NCBI GenBank assembly: GCA_003694875.1
Contig: RFJN01000023.1
Location: 1-8,104, forward strand
DNA from: Planctomycetota bacterium
GTDB lineage: Bacteria; Planctomycetota; J058; J103
Length of the DNA stretch: 8,104 bases
Direction of reading: 5' to 3'
Below are positions 1 through 6,767 of the stretch, piece after piece (positions within the stretch are counted from its first letter, which is position 1; each line of letters starts with the position of its first letter). The notes beneath the pieces are model-generated. The model was not told the origin of the DNA, ran no database searches, and saw only the letters and a program-made list of their open reading frames with translations. The translations under genes and the position numbers were made by a program.

Positions 1-1511
1 AGCTTCTTCGCGCTCGCCTGCTCGGCGTTGAGCACCTTGCCCCGCAGCGGCAGCACCGCCTGCGTGCGCCGGTCGCGCCCCTGCTTCGCGGTGCCGCCGG
101 CCGAGTCGCCCTCCACGATGAACAGCTCCGATCCCGCCGCCTCCCGGGCCGCGCAGTCGGCGAGCTTGCCGGGCAGGGCGAGGCGTCGCGTCGTCGCGCT
201 CTTGCGGCGCACGGTGGCGGCCGCCTCGCGGCTCGCCTGGCGCGCGCGCGCGGCGGTGATCGCGCGCAGCGCCACCCGTTCGGCGAGACTGCGGTTGTCG
301 TGCAGCCACGTTTCGAGCGCCGCGCGCAGCACCCCCTCGAGATCGCTCTGGATCTCGGGGTTCGTGAGCCGGTCCTTCGTCTGTCCCTGGAAGTGCGGAT
401 CGTGCAGGAAGACGCTGATCACCCCCGTCACGCCCTCGCGCACGTCCTCGCTGCCCACCTTCACCCCGCGCGGGGCGAGCTTGTGGGTGGCGATGTAGCC
501 GCGCACCGCACGCGTGATCGCGTTGCGCAGCGCGTTCTCGTGCGTCCCCCCCTGCGGCGTGCGCACCCCGTTGACGTAGCTGCGCAGCGACTCGTCGGTG
601 GCCTCGGTCCAACCCACCGCGCACTGGAAGCGCGGCATCGCGGTGCGCTCGTGTGCGAACGTCTCCTCGAACAGCGCCCGCCGCGAGCCGCTCTCGATCA
701 GGTGCCGCACGAACGCGCGCAGACCCTCGGGGTGCGCGATGCGCTCCTTCGTGCCGCTGCGGGCATCGCGCCAGATGATCTCGAGACCGCGGTGCAGATA
801 CGCCCGGTCCTCGAGGCTGGCCCGGATGCGCTGGGGATCGAAGACCGGATCGGCGAAGATCTCCGGATCGGCGCGGAAGCTCACCTTCGTGCCGCTGCCG
901 CGCGTGGGCCCGAGCGGCTCGAGGGCCGAGATCGGCTTGCCGCGCGCGAACGCCTGCCGCCAGCGCCGCCCGTCGCGCCGCACCTCGACGACCAGGGACT
1001 CGCTCAGCGCGTTGACCACCGACGCGCCCACCCCGTGCAGCCCGCCCGAGTGCAGATAGCTCTCGCCGCCGAACTTCGCGCCGGCGTGCAGCGTCGTCAG
1101 GATCAGCTCGAGCGCGGGGCGGCCGTGTTCGGGGTGCAGGTCGACGGGGATCCCGCGCCCGTCGTCGGCGATCGTCACCGTGCGCCGGTCGCGCGAGATC
1201 TCGACCTCGATGCGGCTCGCGAAGCCGTTCATGACCTCGTCGATCGCGTTGTCGAGGATCTCCCACACCAGGTGGTGCAGCCCCCGCCGGTCGGTGCCGC
1301 CGATGTACATGCCCGGTCGCATGCGCACCGGCTCGAGCCCCTGCAGCACCGTGATCGCACTCGCGTCGTAGCCGGCCCCGCCACTCGCCTTGCCGCGGCG
1401 ACGCGCTCGCGCGCGCGCGTTCGATGTGCCGGCTGCGCCTGCGGAGCGTGCCGCCGCCTGCGCCTCGAACAGCCCGCGTTGCGCGGTACGGGCGCGCGCC
1501 TCACTCGCCAT
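1..1511 (-). CDS. parE: DNA topoisomerase IV subunit B (ParE), 3' end cut by window edge
   Basis: The ATPase subunit of topoisomerase IV pairs with ParC to decatenate replicated chromosomes and relax supercoils. I translated 503 residues before the left edge. Seen: a GHKL ATPase domain with Glu84 and Asn88 in WEILDNAIDEV, the ADDGRGIP loop, and GGLHGVGASVVNALS; the transducer with the QTK triad ending at Lys379; and the start of the TOPRIM domain with EGDSAGG (Glu467 onward) followed by PLRGKVLN. The missing part is the rest of TOPRIM and the C-terminal domain. The GRDR form after EGDSAGG favours ParE over GyrB. ATG at 1511 is chosen because a strong Shine-Dalgarno (GGGGAGGGGAG) lies just before it, inside the end of parC. 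This gives an Ala/Arg-rich extension of about 47 residues before the conserved domain. The gene overlaps parC by 11 bases, so translational coupling is likely. Family assignment is secure; ParE rather than GyrB is inferred from the neighbour and motifs. Confidence 0.93.
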   Translation of the reverse strand, partial: MASEARARTAQRGLFEAQAAARSAGAAGTSNARARARRRGKASGGAGYDASAITVLQGLEPVRMRPGMYIGGTDRRGLHHLVWEILDNAIDEVMNGFASRIEVEISRDRRTVTIADDGRGIPVDLHPEHGRPALELILTTLHAGAKFGGESYLHSGGLHGVGASVVNALSESLVVEVRRDGRRWRQAFARGKPISALEPLGPTRGSGTKVSFRADPEIFADPVFDPQRIRASLEDRAYLHRGLEIIWRDARSGTKERIAHPEGLRAFVRHLIESGSRRALFEETFAHERTAMPRFQCAVGWTEATDESLRSYVNGVRTPQGGTHENALRNAITRAVRGYIATHKLAPRGVKVGSEDVREGVTGVISVFLHDPHFQGQTKDRLTNPEIQSDLEGVLRAALETWLHDNRSLAERVALRAITAARARQASREAAATVRRKSATTRRLALPGKLADCAAREAAGSELFIVEGDSAGGTAKQGRDRRTQAVLPLRGKVLNAEQASAKK

Positions 1512-3864
1512 GGCTCCCCTCCCCGCTGTCCGGCTCCGCGGCCTCGTCCTCGCCCTCGCGCGCGAGCCTCGGGATCTCGATCTCCGCCTCGGGCGGTCCG
1601 ACGATCCGGTCCCGCCGCACGAGGTGCCGCCCCTTGCCGCCGCGCGCGGTCACGCTCCTGTCGGTGACCGGAAACTCCCGCACCGCACCGCCGGCGGTCT
1701 GCAGCCGGACGGGATCGCCGTGGCCGCGCGAGGTGGCGAGCCACACCACCCGGTCGCCCGGCTCGAGCCGGATCCCGCGCACCCCCTTGCCCGGTCCCGA
1801 GAGCACGTTCACCTCGTCGAGCGCGAACGCGATCACGCGCCCGCCCTCGGTCGCGAGGGCCACGAAGCGCTGCGCCTCGTCGGGCAACAGCACGCGCACG
1901 ACCTCCTCGCCGGCGGGCAGCCGACAGTAGCGCCGTCCGGTGCGCTGGCTCGGCTCGCGGTGCGTCGTCAGGGGAAAGCGCAGCACCTGGCCCGCGGTCG
2001 TCGCCGCGAGCAGCCACGGTCGCGGCGGGGCGTCGTCGCCCGACGGCTCGTCGGCGGGGGTGAGTCGCGGATCGAGGCTCAGCGCGCCCACGATCCGCTC
2101 GCCGTCGCGCAGACGCACGAGCTTGCCGAGCGGCTCGCCGTAGCCGTGGGTGGCGGGCACGTCGTGGATCCGCAGCACGTACGCGACCCCGAGATTGGAG
2201 AACAGCGCCACCGTGGCGCGCGTCGAGCCCGGCAGCACCCACGCCACCGCGTCCCCCTCGCGCGTGCGCGTGCTCCGCGCCGAACGCAGCCGCCCCACGC
2301 GCTTGATCCAGCCGTCGCGCGTGAGCACCACGTGCGTGTCCTCGTGCGCGATGAACGCCTCGGCGTCGTAGACGTGCGTGTCGTCCTCGCTCGTACGCAC
2401 GCGCGTGCGCCGCGGCGTCGCGTGCCGCGCACCGAGCTGTTCGAGCTCGTCGCGAATCAAGCGCCAGCGCGCGGGCTCGCTCGCGAGCAGCGCCCGGACC
2501 TCGTCGGCCTCGGCGCGCTTTTCGGCGAGTTCCTCGAGCACCTTGCGGATCTCGAGCGCGGCGAGCTGGTAGATCCTGCGATCGAGCACCGCATCGGTCT
2601 GCGCCTCGCTCAGCCCGAAGCGCTTGCGCAGCTTGCGGTGCGCGTCCGCGCGTCCCTCCGAGCGCCGCACGATGCGCAGCGCCTCGTCGAGCGCGTCGAA
2701 GATGATCGCGAACCCCTCGAGAATGTGGATCCGCTGTTCGAGCTTGCGCAGCCGGTGGGCGAGCCGGCGCGTGACCACCTCGAGGCGGAAGGCGAGAAAC
2801 TGCTCGAGCGCCGCCTTGAGCCCGAGCCGCTCGGGCCGTGTGACCGCCGGATCGGCGGTGGGCACGAGGCAGGTCAGGTTGAGGTGCAGGTGCGTCTCGA
2901 GCGGGGTGTGCCGGTAGAGGTACGCCATGACCGGCGCCGGCTCCGCCCCCGCCTTGAGGTCGATCACGACGCGCACCTCGTCGGTCGACTCGTCGCGCAC
3001 GTCGAGCGCCTGCGGCACCCGTCGCGCGGCGATCTGCTCGCCGATCTTCTCGACGATCGCGCTCTTGGTGACGCCGTAGGGGATCGAGTCGATCACGATC
3101 CGGCTGCGCCGCCCCTCGCGCTCGACGCGGTAGCTGCCGCGCACCTTGAAGCTGCCGCGACCGGTCTGGTAGGCCTCGCGCAGCGCCTCGCGCGAGGCGA
3201 GCAGCTCGCCGCCGGTGGGCAGATCGGGACCCTTGACCGTGCGCAGCAGCTCCGCGGTGCTGCGTTCGGGATCGTCGATCAGCCGGACGCAGGCGCGCAG
3301 CAGCTCGCCGAGGTTGTGCGGCGGAATGCTCGTGGCCATGCCCACGGCGATCCCCTGCGCGCCGTTGAGCAGGAGGTTGGGGAAGCGGGCGGGCAGCACC
3401 ACCGGCTCCTCGCGCGTGCCGTCGTAGTTGGGGCGCAACGGCACGGTGTCGGCGCCGAGTTCCTCGAGCAGTTCCATGGCGAGCGGGGTGAGGCGCGCCT
3501 CGGTGTAGCGCATGGCGGCCGCCCCGTCGGCGTCGAGCGAGCCGAAGTTGCCCTGCCCGTCGACGAGCGGCTCCCGGAGGCTGAACGGCTGGGCGAGCCG
3601 CACGAGCGCGTCGTAGATCGCCTGGTCGCCGTGCGGGTGGTACGCCCCCATGACCTGGCCGACCACGCGCGCGCACTTCATGTAGCGGCTCGTCGGACTC
3701 AGCCGCAGATCGCGCCCCATGGTGAAGAGGATCCGCCGCTGCACGGGCTTGAGCCCGTCGCGCACGTCGGGCAGCGCGCGCGAGGTGATCACGCTCATGG
3801 CGTAGTTCAGGTAGCGGCGACGGGTCTCCTCGGCGAGGGAGACCGGCAGGATCGTCTCGGCCAC
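1501..3864 (-). CDS. parC: DNA topoisomerase IV subunit A (ParC)
   Basis: This is the DNA-cleaving subunit of topoisomerase IV, 787 residues, slightly longer than the roughly 750 of E. coli ParC. Seen: the winged-helix breakage-reunion core with PVQRRILFTMG (about 41-50), the quinolone-determining segment HPHGDQAIYD (76-85), and the catalytic tyrosine Tyr120 in AAMRYTEAR. A coiled tower region follows to about residue 490. The C-terminal beta-pinwheel runs from about 493 to 760, with repeated blades such as HVVLTRDGWIKRV, VALFSNLGVAYVLRI and FVALATEGGRVIAF. An acidic tail ends the protein. The first blade lacks a GyrA box (QRRGGKG), which favours ParC over GyrA; a partial box, TARGGKG (739-745), sits in the last blade. 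Gln81 occupies the position of the quinolone-contact serine. The start is GTG at 3864; a GGAGG (3878-3882) lies 13 bases upstream, rather far, but no other in-frame start precedes a stop. It is first gene of a two-gene operon with parE. Confidence 0.95.
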   Translation of the reverse strand: MAETILPVSLAEETRRRYLNYAMSVITSRALPDVRDGLKPVQRRILFTMGRDLRLSPTSRYMKCARVVGQVMGAYHPHGDQAIYDALVRLAQPFSLREPLVDGQGNFGSLDADGAAAMRYTEARLTPLAMELLEELGADTVPLRPNYDGTREEPVVLPARFPNLLLNGAQGIAVGMATSIPPHNLGELLRACVRLIDDPERSTAELLRTVKGPDLPTGGELLASREALREAYQTGRGSFKVRGSYRVEREGRRSRIVIDSIPYGVTKSAIVEKIGEQIAARRVPQALDVRDESTDEVRVVIDLKAGAEPAPVMAYLYRHTPLETHLHLNLTCLVPTADPAVTRPERLGLKAALEQFLAFRLEVVTRRLAHRLRKLEQRIHILEGFAIIFDALDEALRIVRRSEGRADAHRKLRKRFGLSEAQTDAVLDRRIYQLAALEIRKVLEELAEKRAEADEVRALLASEPARWRLIRDELEQLGARHATPRRTRVRTSEDDTHVYDAEAFIAHEDTHVVLTRDGWIKRVGRLRSARSTRTREGDAVAWVLPGSTRATVALFSNLGVAYVLRIHDVPATHGYGEPLGKLVRLRDGERIVGALSLDPRLTPADEPSGDDAPPRPWLLAATTAGQVLRFPLTTHREPSQRTGRRYCRLPAGEEVVRVLLPDEAQRFVALATEGGRVIAFALDEVNVLSGPGKGVRGIRLEPGDRVVWLATSRGHGDPVRLQTAGGAVREFPVTDRSVTARGGKGRHLVRRDRIVGPPEAEIEIPRLAREGEDEAAEPDSGEGSHGE
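1515..1524 (-). promoter_or_regulatory. Ribosome binding site of parE inside the parC 3' end
   Basis: Read on the minus strand, a purine run GGGGAGGGGAG ends two bases before the ATG at 1511. It lies within the last codons of parC. It supports the choice of the parE start despite the unusual N-terminal extension, and it suggests that ribosomes finishing parC help initiate parE. Confidence 0.6.
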
Positions 3865-3906
3865 GGGCGGCTGCGAACCTCCACGGTGAACGGCTCCGGA
3901 TCCCGC

Positions 3907-3934
3907 ATGCTACCTGCCATGACCGACAGGACAA
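3907..3934 (-). promoter_or_regulatory. Possible sigma-70-type promoter of the parC-parE operon
   Basis: On the minus strand TTGTCC (3929-3934) and TAGCAT (3907-3912) are separated by 16 bases. Each matches four of six consensus positions of the -35 and -10 boxes. Transcription would start near 3900, giving a leader of about 36 bases before the parC GTG. This is a match by eye in GC-rich DNA and could be chance. Confidence 0.3.
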
Positions 3935-3984
3935 GGATTGCGGGCCGCACGGGGGCGGCAGATAGCGGGTGGGCGAGGGTGGAC

Positions 3985-4249
3985 CGGTGCAACGGCGCGT
4001 CATCTTCGGGATTGGTGCGGGCGGGGATAAACCCCGCCCGGGCGGAGGGATTGGCGAATGTGGCGGGGTTGGGGGGGCGTGTGGGTTGGTGGCGGCTGGA
4101 GACGGGGCGGTCGTGGCGGAACGCGACGAGGTCACGCGCTGAACCCCGACGGGATCTCGTGAGATGCGGCGGCGTCGTCGCCTGACGCCGCTCGTAGGGG
4201 GGGGCAGCCCCGCCCGCACCAGCCACGCCCGGGACAGGCCATTGCACCG
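3985..4249. repeat. Imperfect inverted-repeat (foldback, MITE-like or REP-pair) element
   Basis: The 42 bases at 3985-4026, read as reverse complement, match 4208-4249 at 31 of 42 positions without gaps. A perfect 14-base core (CCCCGCCCGCACCA) and a perfect outer block (TTGCACCG) sit at identical 20-base spacing in both arms. Weaker similarity continues inward (CCCC, then GGGCGG versus GAGCGG). The arms are 181 bases apart. The left arm abuts its own hairpin (4018-4040), the interior has a guanine-rich run, and another hairpin (4169-4191) lies beside the right arm. No transposase and no obvious target duplication are visible. It could be a non-autonomous element, a pair of REP-like dispersed repeats in opposite orientation, or a decayed duplication. 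Confidence 0.5.
4018..4040. repeat. REP-like palindrome in the left arm
   Basis: CGGGCGGGG and CCCCGCCCG form a perfect 9-base stem around the loop ATAAA. Compact GC stems with an AT loop are typical of REP-type dispersed repeats. Its position between the probable parC promoter and the upstream DNA makes it unlikely to be a terminator of a gene seen here. REP identity is inferred from form only. Confidence 0.45.
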
Positions 4250-4295
4250 CCAGACGTGGCATTCGGTGGAATGGACAACCGCTGACGTCGACGGT

Positions 4296-4316
4296 GCGAC
4301 GGCGAGACGCCGTCGC
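4296..4316. other. Perfect 9-base hairpin downstream of the flavodoxin-like gene
   Basis: GCGACGGCG and CGCCGTCGC flank the three-base loop AGA. It lies about 290 bases beyond the stop of the flavodoxin-like gene and has no T-tract on either side, so a classical intrinsic terminator is not supported. Role unknown. Confidence 0.35.
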
Positions 4317-4601
4317 TCCGACAACCAGCTGGCCTCTCCCGTGATCGTCGTCCGCCCGCGGTATGCGGCCTCCTCGGGGCGGCTCCCTCCGGCTGCGGCA
4401 ACCGAAGCGACGCACCGGATCCCTTGGCAGCACGGTACGAATTGCCGAATCCGCTCGCGCAGGGGCATTGGGATCCACGCCGCACCTCCGGTGCGAGCGC
4501 GCACCCGGCACGCCGCAGGCGCGCGGTCGCAACCGCTCACCGCTACCGGCGGCCCCGACGTCGCGGTATCCGGCGGTCCCGGTACGCTCCGGCGGCTCGC
4601 C

Positions 4602-5195
4602 TCAAGCCGCTCCGCGCACGAACCGCAGGGTGATCTCCGCCACCCGACGCCCGTAGGCCTCCGCGGTCTCGAGATCGCCTTGCGATGGCGCCTCGCTCGG
4701 CGGCAGCTCGAAGCTCACGCCCATGGGGCCCACGAACGAGCCCACGCGGTTGTGCGCCTGCGGGCCCGGTCCCTCGGGACGCTTGAGCGATTCGGGATCG
4801 TTCGCGGCCGGCAGGATCCCGGTGCCCACGTAGATCATGCCGTGCTGCATGGCGTTGATCACAAGCCCCAGGAGCGTGTTCAGCTTGTCGCCCGAGTAGG
4901 AGGCGGAGTTCGTGAACGCTCCGGCGATCTTGTCGCGCCAGGCCTGCGCCGCCCACTTGCGCGCCGCCGCCTCGAGAAACCGCTTCATCTCGGCTGAGAT
5001 GTTGCCCATGTAGGTGGGGCAGCCGAAGATGATCGCGTCGGCGTCGTCGAGCGCATCGAGGTCCTCGATCGCCTGGCCCACCTCGAGCAGCCGCGCCTGC
5101 ACGCCCTCGACGCTGCCCGCGCCCCGCGCGACCGACTCCGCCATGCGGCGTGTGTGCCCGAACCCGCTGTGGTACACGACATCGACACGAGCCAT
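4602..5195 (-). CDS. Flavodoxin-family FMN protein (WrbA-related NAD(P)H oxidoreductase/FMN reductase)
   Basis: A 197-residue cytoplasmic protein with a flavodoxin fold, expected to bind FMN and probably to reduce quinones or act as an NAD(P)H-dependent FMN reductase. Seen: a first beta strand and phosphate-binding loop, VDVVYHSGFGHT (4-15), where Ser10 to Thr15 would hold the FMN phosphate; the second flavin loop GCPTYMGNISAEMKRFLE (58-75); and GAFTNSAS...GD (92-103) followed by MQHGMIYVGTG (116-126), the arrangement of WrbA-type proteins. Length is close to the roughly 200 of WrbA. The start at ATG 5195 is supported by GGGAGGAG six bases upstream and by the flavodoxin strand beginning at once. 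An in-frame extension to 5372 exists but has no family support. It sits apart from parC and from the exported-protein gene, probably as a single transcript. The exact electron partner cannot be told, so no symbol is given. Confidence 0.88.
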   Translation of the reverse strand: MARVDVVYHSGFGHTRRMAESVARGAGSVEGVQARLLEVGQAIEDLDALDDADAIIFGCPTYMGNISAEMKRFLEAAARKWAAQAWRDKIAGAFTNSASYSGDKLNTLLGLVINAMQHGMIYVGTGILPAANDPESLKRPEGPGPQAHNRVGSFVGPMGVSFELPPSEAPSQGDLETAEAYGRRVAEITLRFVRGAA

Positions 5196-5265
5196 GCGCC
5201 TCTCCTCCCGTGCGTCGAGTATCGAGGCGGCCATCGTCGCGAACGCACCGACGGAGATCAAGCGC

Positions 5266-5302
5266 ACCGCCCGCCGGGCGGTCAGACCCACCGGCGGGCG
5301 GT
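5266..5302. terminator. Strong GC hairpin after the intact PEP-CTERM gene
   Basis: A perfect 12-base inverted repeat, ACCGCCCGCCGG (5266-5277) and CCGGCGGGCGGT (5291-5302), encloses a 13-base loop. It starts 18 bases past the stop of the exported-protein gene and lies upstream of the flavodoxin-like start. No T-tract follows on the minus strand (GCGCTTGATC), so it is a terminator of the U-less kind or an mRNA-stabilising 3' end. Confidence 0.5.
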
Positions 5303-5319
5303 AGTGGGCGACGGCGACC

Positions 5320-6252
5320 TCAGACTGGACGGCGACGGCGACGGCGGCGCAGCGCCGCGACGCCTGCGGCACCCGCCGCGAGGAGGCCGAGCGAGGAGGG
5401 CTCGGGGACGGGCGCGGCCGCGCTGAATGGCGAGAAGTCCACGTGGAAGTCCGGCGTCGTGTTGAGCGGCTGATCGGACCAGATCCAGTCGACCACCTCG
5501 GCCCCGCTGAAGGCCGTCGGCGACGCCAGGGGACCGGCAGGGGCGGGTATGCGGATTCTCATCGCGCCGAGGTGTAGGGCGGAGCCGCCCGAGGGAGCAA
5601 AGCGGAAGAACGCCGCGAGGGTCTTGTCCTGCGTGGCGTTGGCGGCGCTGCGCCAGCTCGGGAGGGTCCAGGCACCACTGACGGCTGCCGTGCTCGAGGG
5701 GCCCGGTTGCGCCCGCTTCCAACGGTTGACGAAGAAGGCTCCGTAGCTCGACGAGGAGTACCAGGTGCCCGAGAAGCGCGACGCGACGGTGGAGAACACC
5801 TCGCTGCTCGCGGCGGGAACCGCGTAACAGAAGTAGCTCTGGTCATGCGCCACGACGACCGATCCCGTGGAGCGGGTGAACGTACGGGTTGCAACGTTGA
5901 TCCGGGTGGTCCCGGTGCTGACCAGAAAGCGGTTGTCGGGGCGCTGGGGGAGATGCGACGGGGGCAAGGCGAAGATGCCGTCCTGCGGCCAGGGGCCGTT
6001 GCTGTAGCGGATCCAGCGGAGAACGAAGTCGGTGACCCCGTCGCCCTCGATGTCGACCGCCGTGCCGGCTTCCGTGATCGGGAGGTGGCGTGCCCCGCTG
6101 TAGATCGTGGCCGCCTGCGCGGACAACCCGGCACTCGTGCCCAGCGCGCCCACTGCCGCGCAGTACCGCGCGATGCGGCGATACAGACCGAGTTGAACGC
6201 CAGTGTCTCGCTGCTTGAGCGATCCCCGCTCTACCGCACCCGCATGTTGCAT
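5320..6252 (-). CDS. PEP-CTERM sorting domain protein, intact paralogue
   Basis: A 310-residue exported protein of unknown function. The start at ATG 6252 has an excellent Shine-Dalgarno (GGGAGG) seven bases upstream. Seen: a long N-region ending YRRIARY, a hydrophobic stretch (31-45) and a signal-peptidase site after AQA (45-47). Next come a calcium-loop-like motif DIEGDGVTDF (67-76), a Ser/Tyr/Phe-rich middle, AFFRFAP with LGAMRIRI (214-235), AEVVDWIWSDQ (251-261), and a PEP-CTERM tail. The tail has VPEP at 282-285, a small hydrophobic segment (about 286-301) and seven arginines before PV. Known: such tails are recognised by exosortase, which moves proteins to the surface or extracellular matrix. 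The acidic D-x-E-x-D-G-x-x-D loop may bind calcium (inference). It is a divergent paralogue of the gene at 6759-7729. No exosortase or polysaccharide gene is in view. Confidence 0.85.
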   Translation of the reverse strand: MQHAGAVERGSLKQRDTGVQLGLYRRIARYCAAVGALGTSAGLSAQAATIYSGARHLPITEAGTAVDIEGDGVTDFVLRWIRYSNGPWPQDGIFALPPSHLPQRPDNRFLVSTGTTRINVATRTFTRSTGSVVVAHDQSYFCYAVPAASSEVFSTVASRFSGTWYSSSSYGAFFVNRWKRAQPGPSSTAAVSGAWTLPSWRSAANATQDKTLAAFFRFAPSGGSALHLGAMRIRIPAPAGPLASPTAFSGAEVVDWIWSDQPLNTTPDFHVDFSPFSAAAPVPEPSSLGLLAAGAAGVAALRRRRRRRPV

Positions 6253-6758
6253 TGCACGCCCTCCCTCGCTCTGACGTCGACGCCACGAGGATGCGTGTTG
6301 CCCGTGTGCGCAACCATGGGTGGATGGCGGATTCTTTCGGTGGCGGATACCCTACGGCGTCCCCCCCAGGGCAGGGCGAGATCGAGGTGGCGTCCTACAC
6401 CACAGGCCACGACATGAGCGTCTGTGGAACACACCGCGACGACGAGACCGTCGGCCTTTGCCCCCGCGCAACCGCACGATTCGGCCCGCCACGCCACCGC
6501 CTGTACCTGCTGCGGTCCGCCGGCGCCAGCTTGCGCCGACGACTCGCGTCTTCTGTGCGAGCCTGTGACTCCACGGGGACTGTGCCGGCGGGCGGCGTGT
6601 GCCCGGTCCGTGCGAGCTGGAGTGGGCGGACGCGGGCTGAACGCGCCACGCCATGCTCTTCCCGAGGACCGGCGGCGCAGGGACAGGACCGTATACGAGG
6701 TGCGGCGCGGCCGGTAGGGGACTCGCCCGGCACCGGGCGCGAACCGGCTCCCTGGTGC
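6253..6758. other. Gene-free interval between the two PEP-CTERM genes
   Basis: About 500 bases in which I see no credible gene: open frames on both strands give low-complexity Arg/Ala/Pro-rich translations. It contains the direct repeat at 6325-6348, a small hairpin at 6521-6538 (CGGCGC, loop CAGCTT, GCGCCG) and the hairpins next to the end of the upstream PEP-CTERM gene. No convincing sigma-70 or sigma-54 promoter was found by eye. Confidence 0.5.
6325..6348. repeat. Direct repeat TGGCGGAT upstream of the intact PEP-CTERM gene
   Basis: TGGCGGAT occurs at 6325-6332 and 6341-6348, 16 bases apart, 73-96 bases upstream of the ATG at 6252. The spacing is about one and a half helical turns. It could be a regulator site, but the sequence is short and the DNA is GC-rich. 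Confidence 0.25.
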
Positions 6759-6767
6759 TCAGGGAGC
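6724..6767. terminator. Tandem hairpins at the 3' end of the frameshifted PEP-CTERM gene
   Basis: The first stem, GCTCCCTG (6747-6754) with CAGGGAGC (6760-6767), is perfect over 8 bases with a five-base loop, and the stop codon (6759-6761) lies partly in it. A second stem follows on the minus strand: CGCCCG (6724-6729) with CGGGCG (6734-6739) around GCAC. No T-tract follows. A terminator or 3'-end protecting structure is likely. Confidence 0.45.

Larger units (their letters stand above)
3865..4601. other. Gene-free interval between the flavodoxin-like gene and parC
   Basis: About 740 bases without a credible gene. Open frames cross it on both strands, but their translations are Arg/Pro/Ala-rich with no recognisable motif. 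It holds the probable parC promoter (3907-3934), the inverted-repeat element (3985-4249), a guanine-rich run (4065-4085), and perfect short hairpins at 4018-4040, 4169-4191 (8-base stem, loop GTCGCCT), 4296-4316 and 4481-4495 (CGCACC, loop TCC, GGTGCG). No tRNA or recognisable RNA gene was seen. No clear T-tract terminator follows the flavodoxin-like gene. Confidence 0.6.

Noticed and set aside
300..1667. A 455-codon plus-strand frame opposite parE
   Set aside because: Antisense shadow of ParE, whose ATPase and TOPRIM motifs are intact on the minus strand.
1390..4185. A 931-codon open frame on the plus strand opposite parC and parE
   Set aside because: It is the antisense of well-supported topoisomerase genes; in GC-rich DNA stop codons are rare in antisense frames. 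The translation is Arg/His/Ala-rich with no motif.
1229..4540. A 1103-codon minus-strand frame overlapping parC in another phase
   Set aside because: Its translation is low-complexity Arg/Ala sequence, with no domain, over the region where ParC reads perfectly.
4546..4595. Three copies of CCGGCGG just after the flavodoxin-like stop
   Set aside because: Spacings of 24 and 19 bases are irregular and a GC heptamer recurs easily at this base composition.
3865..4601. tRNA or other structured RNA gene in the large gene-free interval
   Set aside because: No T-loop consensus with a matching acceptor stem was seen on either strand; the hairpins are short and isolated.
5323..5346. Hexamer-like ACGGCG repeat at the end of the intact PEP-CTERM gene
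   Set aside because: It is explained by alternating CGT and CGC codons of the C-terminal arginine cluster.
5196..5372. N-terminal extension of the flavodoxin-like protein to 256 residues
   Set aside because: The flavodoxin fold starts right at the ATG at 5195, which has a strong ribosome site. The extension covers the hairpin at 5266-5302 and overlaps the end of the upstream gene.
6253..6420. Sigma-54 promoter or cyclic-di-GMP riboswitch ahead of the intact PEP-CTERM gene
   Set aside because: No GG-N10-GC element with acceptable flanks and no conserved riboswitch core was found; the nearest match (ending TGGTTGC) lacks the -24 box.
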